From an uncultured Flavobacteriales bacterium (GTDB lineage Bacteria; Bacteroidota; Bacteroidia; Flavobacteriales_D; Sanyastnellaceae), in NCBI GenBank assembly GCA_937897625.1, contig CALCNZ010000330.1:1-8450 (forward strand): a DNA stretch of 8,450 bases, read 5' to 3'. A model generated the notes under the pieces. That model was not told the DNA's origin and did not search any database. It worked only from the letters and a program-made list of their open reading frames with translations. This document shows, one piece after another, positions 5,940 to 8,450 of the stretch. Both the position numbers and the translations under genes were made by a program. The number at the start of each line of letters is the position of its first letter. Position 1 is the first letter of the stretch.

Positions 5940-6271
5940 GCTTCGTTTCCGAAGTATTTCATTATTGCCTTTTTTAATAGAACTTCCTGATCTCCCGGAC
6001 TCAAAACTGGGAGATTTTCTTTTTTAACAAAATGCGGCCAACCGTCTACATCTCTTCCTTCGAACTCGTAATAGCCATAGGGCTCGAGTAAGGTACATAC
6101 CGCAATATGCATGAGTTCAAGTTTCTGATCTTTCTTGAATTTCAAATCGAAAATCCCCAATTCCTGCAACCCGATTAGCAAGAGTATTGCTGAATAATCG
6201 AGGGTTTCACCAAAATTTTTGGACGCTATCTCTAACGTCTCTTGCCATTTCTTTTCAAACAAATAATCCAT
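5936..6271 (-). CDS. Conserved hypothetical protein, 111 aa
   Basis: The product has no signal peptide or membrane segment and is probably cytoplasmic. It starts MDYLFEKKWQETLEIASKNFGE, followed by a mainly helical region with DYSAILLLIGLQELG (25-39), a charged patch FKKDQKLELMHIAVCTLLEPYGYYEFEGRDVDGWPHF (45-81) and an end of SPGDQEVLLKKAIMKYF. The motifs MHIAVCTLLEPYGYYEF and DGWPHF look like those of a short uncharacterised family I associate with Bacteroidota; I can assign no function. Codon use is like its neighbours. Its stop is at 5938-5936, overlapping the stop of the convergent lipoprotein gene, with no terminator between them, so the two transcripts probably overlap in antisense. An A/T-rich leader precedes the ATG at 6271. 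Confidence 0.75.
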   Translation of the reverse strand: MDYLFEKKWQETLEIASKNFGETLDYSAILLLIGLQELGIFDLKFKKDQKLELMHIAVCTLLEPYGYYEFEGRDVDGWPHFVKKENLPVLSPGDQEVLLKKAIMKYFGNEA

Positions 6272-6324
6272 TCTTCTGTGCTTCTAAAAAAAAATATTTA
6301 AAAATGTAACCTTTTTTGGCGAAG

Positions 6325-6340
6325 GTAGGTATACCCCTAC
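6325..6340. repeat. Inverted repeat GTAGG-TATACC-CCTAC in the divergent spacer
   Basis: Five-base arms (6325-6329 and 6336-6340) overlap the nested palindrome GGTATACC (6328-6335), in the 84-base space between divergent starts at 6271 and 6356. No clear TAnnTTTG box is seen in this spacer in either direction; the closest is minus-strand TACCTTCG (6328-6321) with one mismatch. A regulatory role is possible but weakly supported. Confidence 0.3.
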
Positions 6341-6355
6341 ATAACTATTCACGCC

Positions 6356-6754
6356 ATGAAAACTAAATTATTCACCCTAATCGCTCTAATCGTTTTAACA
6401 ACCAGCGCTTTCGCGCAAAGCTCAACACAATTGTTAGACGCTCAATTGAATGTTACGAAGAATAAAGCAGTAGCAAAATTCACACGTACAATTACGCAAG
6501 TGAACGAGTCACTTTTCGAAGTGAAAATTAATTTTCAAACGGGTGAATTAATGATGACCGGAACATACCTCGATGAGGCATTGACCATTCCGCAGGGAAC
6601 GTTTGTTTATTTCTTCGCGAATGGAATGAAGGAATCTCAAGGGGAATACTTAGCTGGTCAGCGCGTGGGTGCTTGGCAACGTTGGAATTTCGACGGGGTT
6701 CAAAAGCCAGATCGCTACTACCAAGAGCCAACCGCTTTGCTTTCGGCAAAATAA
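6356..6754 (+). CDS. Secreted protein with MORN-like repeats
   Basis: The 132-residue product starts MKTKLFTLIALIVLTTSAFA and should be cut by signal peptidase I after Ala20 (AFA then Q). The mature part has two imperfect repeats of the MORN_2/YwqK type, GELMMTGTYLDEALTIPQGTF (63-83) and GEYLAGQRVGAWQRWNFDG (96-114), with the G-Y-x-x-G-x-x-x-G-x-W pattern best kept in the second. In Bacteroidota such repeats occur in periplasmic or TonB-associated proteins, but no TonB or other domain is present here and the function is unknown. No lipobox is present. The gene is bounded by a divergent neighbour and a strong terminator, so it is probably monocistronic. Confidence 0.78.
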   Translation: MKTKLFTLIALIVLTTSAFAQSSTQLLDAQLNVTKNKAVAKFTRTITQVNESLFEVKINFQTGELMMTGTYLDEALTIPQGTFVYFFANGMKESQGEYLAGQRVGAWQRWNFDGVQKPDRYYQEPTALLSAK

Positions 6755-6778
6755 TATAAAAGTTAACTTTAAGAAGGG

Positions 6779-6810
6779 AAAGGAAATAGGAGACTATTTC
6801 CTTTTTCTTT
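6779..6810 (+). terminator. Intrinsic terminator with GAGA tetraloop
   Basis: An 11-bp stem, AAGGAAATAG plus one flanking A (6779-6789) with its complement (6794-6804), encloses the GNRA loop GAGA (6790-6793) and is followed by a T-rich run to about 6811. It ends the MORN-like gene. The 3' arm and T-tract lie inside the end of the convergent fur-type gene, and the stem can also form on the minus strand but with a poorer U-tract. Confidence 0.88.
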
Positions 6811-7234
6811 TTCCATAAAAATTAAGGCTGTGCATGGAGATATCTATGTCGAAAATCTCTTCCAATGTAGCCTTTATATTTTGAATACGCGGGTCACAAA
6901 ATTCAAACACTTCACCAGTATCGGTTAAAATAATGTGGTCGTGTTGCTGATTTTGAAATGCCTTTTCAAAGTGTGCTATGTTTTGTCCGAATTGATTCTT
7001 ACGCACCAACGCACAATTCAATAGCAGTTCAATGGTATTGTACAACGTTGCTCTGGAAACTCGATATTTTTTGTTCTTCATACGAACGTAAAGCGCTTCA
7101 ATATCGAAGTGTTCGTCAATGGTATAAATTTCAGCGAGGATTGCGTATCGCTCGGGAGTCTTGCGATGCAAGTGCTTCTCTAAATACGCCGTAAAAATTT
7201 CCTTAACCTTATCTTGAATATCTTGTTGAGACAT
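6794..7234 (-). CDS. Fur-family metal-responsive transcriptional repressor
   Basis: The preferred product is 146 residues from the ATG at 7234. The fold follows Fur/PerR/Zur: an N-terminal winged helix (about 9-85) with RKTPERYAIL (24-33), HFDIEALY (42-49) and the recognition helix region RVSRATLYNTIELL (58-71), then a dimerisation/metal domain with HDH (98-100), EFCDPRIQNI (111-120) and MHSLNFYG (134-141). The His residues and Glu111 suit a regulatory metal site. The CxxC normally after HDH is replaced by LTDTG and the C-terminal Cys pair is missing, leaving Cys113, so the structural zinc site of E. coli Fur is absent. An ATG at 7291 would add 19 residues not typical of the family; a TACATTFG-type -7 box (TACATTTG, 7247-7240) inside that extension favours 7234. 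The metal sensed cannot be told from sequence. It is divergent from ftsZ. Confidence 0.85.
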   Translation of the reverse strand: MSQQDIQDKVKEIFTAYLEKHLHRKTPERYAILAEIYTIDEHFDIEALYVRMKNKKYRVSRATLYNTIELLLNCALVRKNQFGQNIAHFEKAFQNQQHDHIILTDTGEVFEFCDPRIQNIKATLEEIFDIDISMHSLNFYGKRKRK

Positions 7235-7239
7235 GTGGG

Positions 7240-7247
7240 CAAATGTA
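7240..7247 (-). promoter_or_regulatory. -7 element close to the fur-type gene start
   Basis: Minus-strand TACATTTG fits TAnnTTTG exactly and ends 5 bases before the preferred ATG at 7234, so the mRNA would have almost no leader. A TGTACA hexamer (7244-7249) overlaps it. No well-placed -33 TTG is seen, and the site is also readable as codons of the longer reading frame from 7291, so this is tentative. Confidence 0.35.
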
Positions 7248-7311
7248 CAACGAGCGAATTGCTCTTCCTTATAATATTTCTTCATTTCCACAATAGCGCT
7301 TTACTAACATT

Positions 7312-7324
7312 TAGTGGTTCACTA
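7312..7324. promoter_or_regulatory. Inverted repeat TAGTG-GTT-CACTA in the fur/ftsZ spacer
   Basis: Perfect 5-bp arms with a 3-base centre lie in the 186-base divergent space between the fur-type gene and ftsZ. The rest of this spacer is A/T-rich with no convincing TAnnTTTG box for ftsZ; a TTG at 7340-7342 is the only -33-like element noted. A regulatory role is possible only. Confidence 0.3.
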
Positions 7325-7420
7325 TTTTGAAAACTGCGTTTGTAACCAAGAGCAATTCTGTGCTTACTTCGGAGAACCAAAATATTTACTGATTTACCTA
7401 CCTCAAAAAGTTTTATTAAG

Positions 7421-8450
7421 ATGTCAGATTTGCTCAATTTCAACCTTCCGAAACAAGAAGAAAACGCCATTATCAAAGTTGTTGGTGTGGGTGGTGGTGG
7501 CTCGAACGCCGTTAACTACATGTTCAACAAAGGAATTAACGGCGTAGACTTCGTTGTGTGTAACACCGATGCACAAGCCTTGGACAACAGTCCAATTTTG
7601 AATAAAATGCAACTCGGACACACACTAACGAAAGGACGCGGAGCAGGCGCTCGTCCAGAGGTAGGACGTGACGCTGCGATGGAATCGATAGAAGAAATTC
7701 GTGCGTTGTTTCATTCAGATCTTCAAATGGTATTCGTTACTGCTGGAATGGGTGGTGGAACGGGAACAGGCGCAGCGCCTGTTATTGCACAAGTTGCAAA
7801 GGAAATGGGAATTCTTACTGTGGGTATCGTTACCGTTCCTTTCGCCTTTGAAAATAAAAAGAGAACCGCTCAAGCAACTGCTGGTATTGAAGAAATGCGC
7901 AAAGCAGTTGATACGCTATTGATTATTCGCAACGATAAGTTGCGCGAACTATACGGGAATCTTTCTTTAAGCAACGCATTTAGTCATGCAGACGACGTGC
8001 TTTGCACAGCGGCTAAGAGCATTGCAGAATTAATCACGATCACGGGTATTGTGAATGTGGATATGAATGACGTAATCACGGTTATGCGTGGAAGCGGCGT
8101 TGCTATTATGGGAAGCGGAAGAGCCAACGGCGAAGACCAAGCTATTCGTGCAGTTCAAATGGCAATGGAATCTCCGTTGTTGAACGACGACGATATTACC
8201 GGTGCTTCACATATCTTGTTGAATATTACTTACGGAAATAACGAGTTGAAAATGGACGAAATTGGCGAGATCACCGATTTCATTCAAGAACTTGCTGGTC
8301 CAGAAGCCGATATTATTTGGGGTTATGGAAAAGATGAGCAATTAGGCGAAGACATTTGTGTAAACGTTATTGCAACCGGATTTGCTGCTAAAGAAATTGC
8401 AACACTTCTTCCGTTGAATACTGTGAAAGAAGCAAGATCGGAAGAGCGTC
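7421..8450 (+). CDS. ftsZ: Cell division protein FtsZ, 3' truncated by the window end
   Basis: FtsZ is the tubulin-like GTPase that polymerises into the cytokinetic ring at midcell. The reading frame opens at ATG 7421 (MSDLLNFNLPKQEENAIIKVVG) and stays open to the end; about 338 genuine codons are seen. Nucleotide-binding elements are GVGGGGSNAV (22-31), the signature GGGTGTG (111-117) in TAGMGGGTGTGAAPVIA, and PFAFENKKR (140-148). The T7 catalytic loop NVDMND (Asn212, Asp214, Asp217) is intact, so the enzyme should be active. The polymer domain continues through SPLLNDDDITGA and DEIGEITDFIQ. The variable linker and C-terminal anchor peptide are missing. The last five residues read (RSEER) come from adapter-like DNA at 8435-8450 and should be ignored. 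No ftsA or ftsQ is upstream; the neighbour is the divergent fur-type gene. Confidence 0.97.
   Translation, partial: MSDLLNFNLPKQEENAIIKVVGVGGGGSNAVNYMFNKGINGVDFVVCNTDAQALDNSPILNKMQLGHTLTKGRGAGARPEVGRDAAMESIEEIRALFHSDLQMVFVTAGMGGGTGTGAAPVIAQVAKEMGILTVGIVTVPFAFENKKRTAQATAGIEEMRKAVDTLLIIRNDKLRELYGNLSLSNAFSHADDVLCTAAKSIAELITITGIVNVDMNDVITVMRGSGVAIMGSGRANGEDQAIRAVQMAMESPLLNDDDITGASHILLNITYGNNELKMDEIGEITDFIQELAGPEADIIWGYGKDEQLGEDICVNVIATGFAAKEIATLLPLNTVKEARSEER
8435..8450 (+). other. Probable Illumina TruSeq adapter remnant at contig end
   Basis: The last 16 bases, AGATCGGAAGAGCGTC, equal the first 16 bases of the TruSeq adapter read at the end of short inserts (the form continuing GTGTAGGG). A chance match of this length at the exact end of the window is very unlikely. 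The sequence is best regarded as non-biological and as marking an assembly end. Confidence 0.93.

Noticed and set aside
7252..7264. GAGC-GAATT-GCTC inverted repeat upstream of the fur-type gene start
   Set aside because: Arms are only 4 bp and the sequence does not resemble a known 19-bp Fur box; too weak to list as a regulatory site.
7235..7291. 19-residue N-terminal extension of the Fur-type protein from ATG 7291
   Set aside because: The extension lacks resemblance to Fur N-termini, and a -7-like box lies within it; kept only as an alternative start.
1..8450. A novel defence, mobile or biosynthetic system
   Set aside because: Every gene-sized region is explained by housekeeping, envelope or small hypothetical genes; I see no integrase, transposase, repeats array or clustered unknown genes.

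Overview
The window looks like chromosomal DNA from a free-living member of the Bacteroidota, probably a flavobacterium-like lineage. The evidence is a type IX secretion (T9SS) C-terminal sorting domain, lipoprotein signals with acidic/lysine residues after the lipid-bearing cysteine, promoters of the Bacteroidota TAnnTTTG type, A-rich leaders with few Shine-Dalgarno sequences, and the pairing of pyruvate dehydrogenase E1-alpha with E2 without an E1-beta gene between them. The content is mostly housekeeping. I see no mobile element, CRISPR array, tRNA, rRNA or defence system, and no stretch over 300 bases without a gene.

Layout, left to right. (1) Positions 1-309 hold the 3' end of a PLP-dependent alpha-oxoamine synthase (serine palmitoyltransferase / KBL / BioF type), followed by a very regular hairpin with a TTCG tetraloop. 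(2) Positions 386-1219 encode an exported protein with one CxxCH motif and a T9SS sorting domain. It ends at a bidirectional terminator (1237-1264) shared with the convergent block. (3) Positions 1285-5490 are a leftward block. In transcription order it holds a cyclophilin-type prolyl isomerase lipoprotein, pheS (the two overlap by 4 bases, GTGA), then pdhA and pdhC with their own promoter. Between pheS and pdhA is a 17-bp near-continuous inverted repeat made of TGTACA units. (4) Positions 5553-5939 encode a small lipoprotein transcribed divergently from the isomerase, with a perfect 12-bp palindrome between them. It converges on a small conserved hypothetical gene (5936-6271), and the two stop codons share the same TTAA. 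(5) Positions 6356-6754 encode a small secreted protein with MORN-like repeats, ending in a GNRA-loop terminator whose T-tract lies inside the 3' end of a Fur-family repressor gene (6794-7234). (6) The Fur-type gene is divergent from ftsZ (7421 to the window end).

How the genes fit together: PdhA and PdhC are two of the enzymes of the pyruvate dehydrogenase complex and probably one transcript; E1-beta and E3 must be encoded elsewhere. PheS needs PheT, which is also not here. ftsZ stands apart from ftsA/ftsQ on the side that can be seen. The prolyl isomerase and the two other envelope or secreted proteins fit a periplasmic/outer-membrane role.

An important caveat for any reader: the last 16 bases (8435-8450) match the start of the Illumina TruSeq adapter, so the right edge is probably an untrimmed contig end and the last FtsZ residues read there are not biological.
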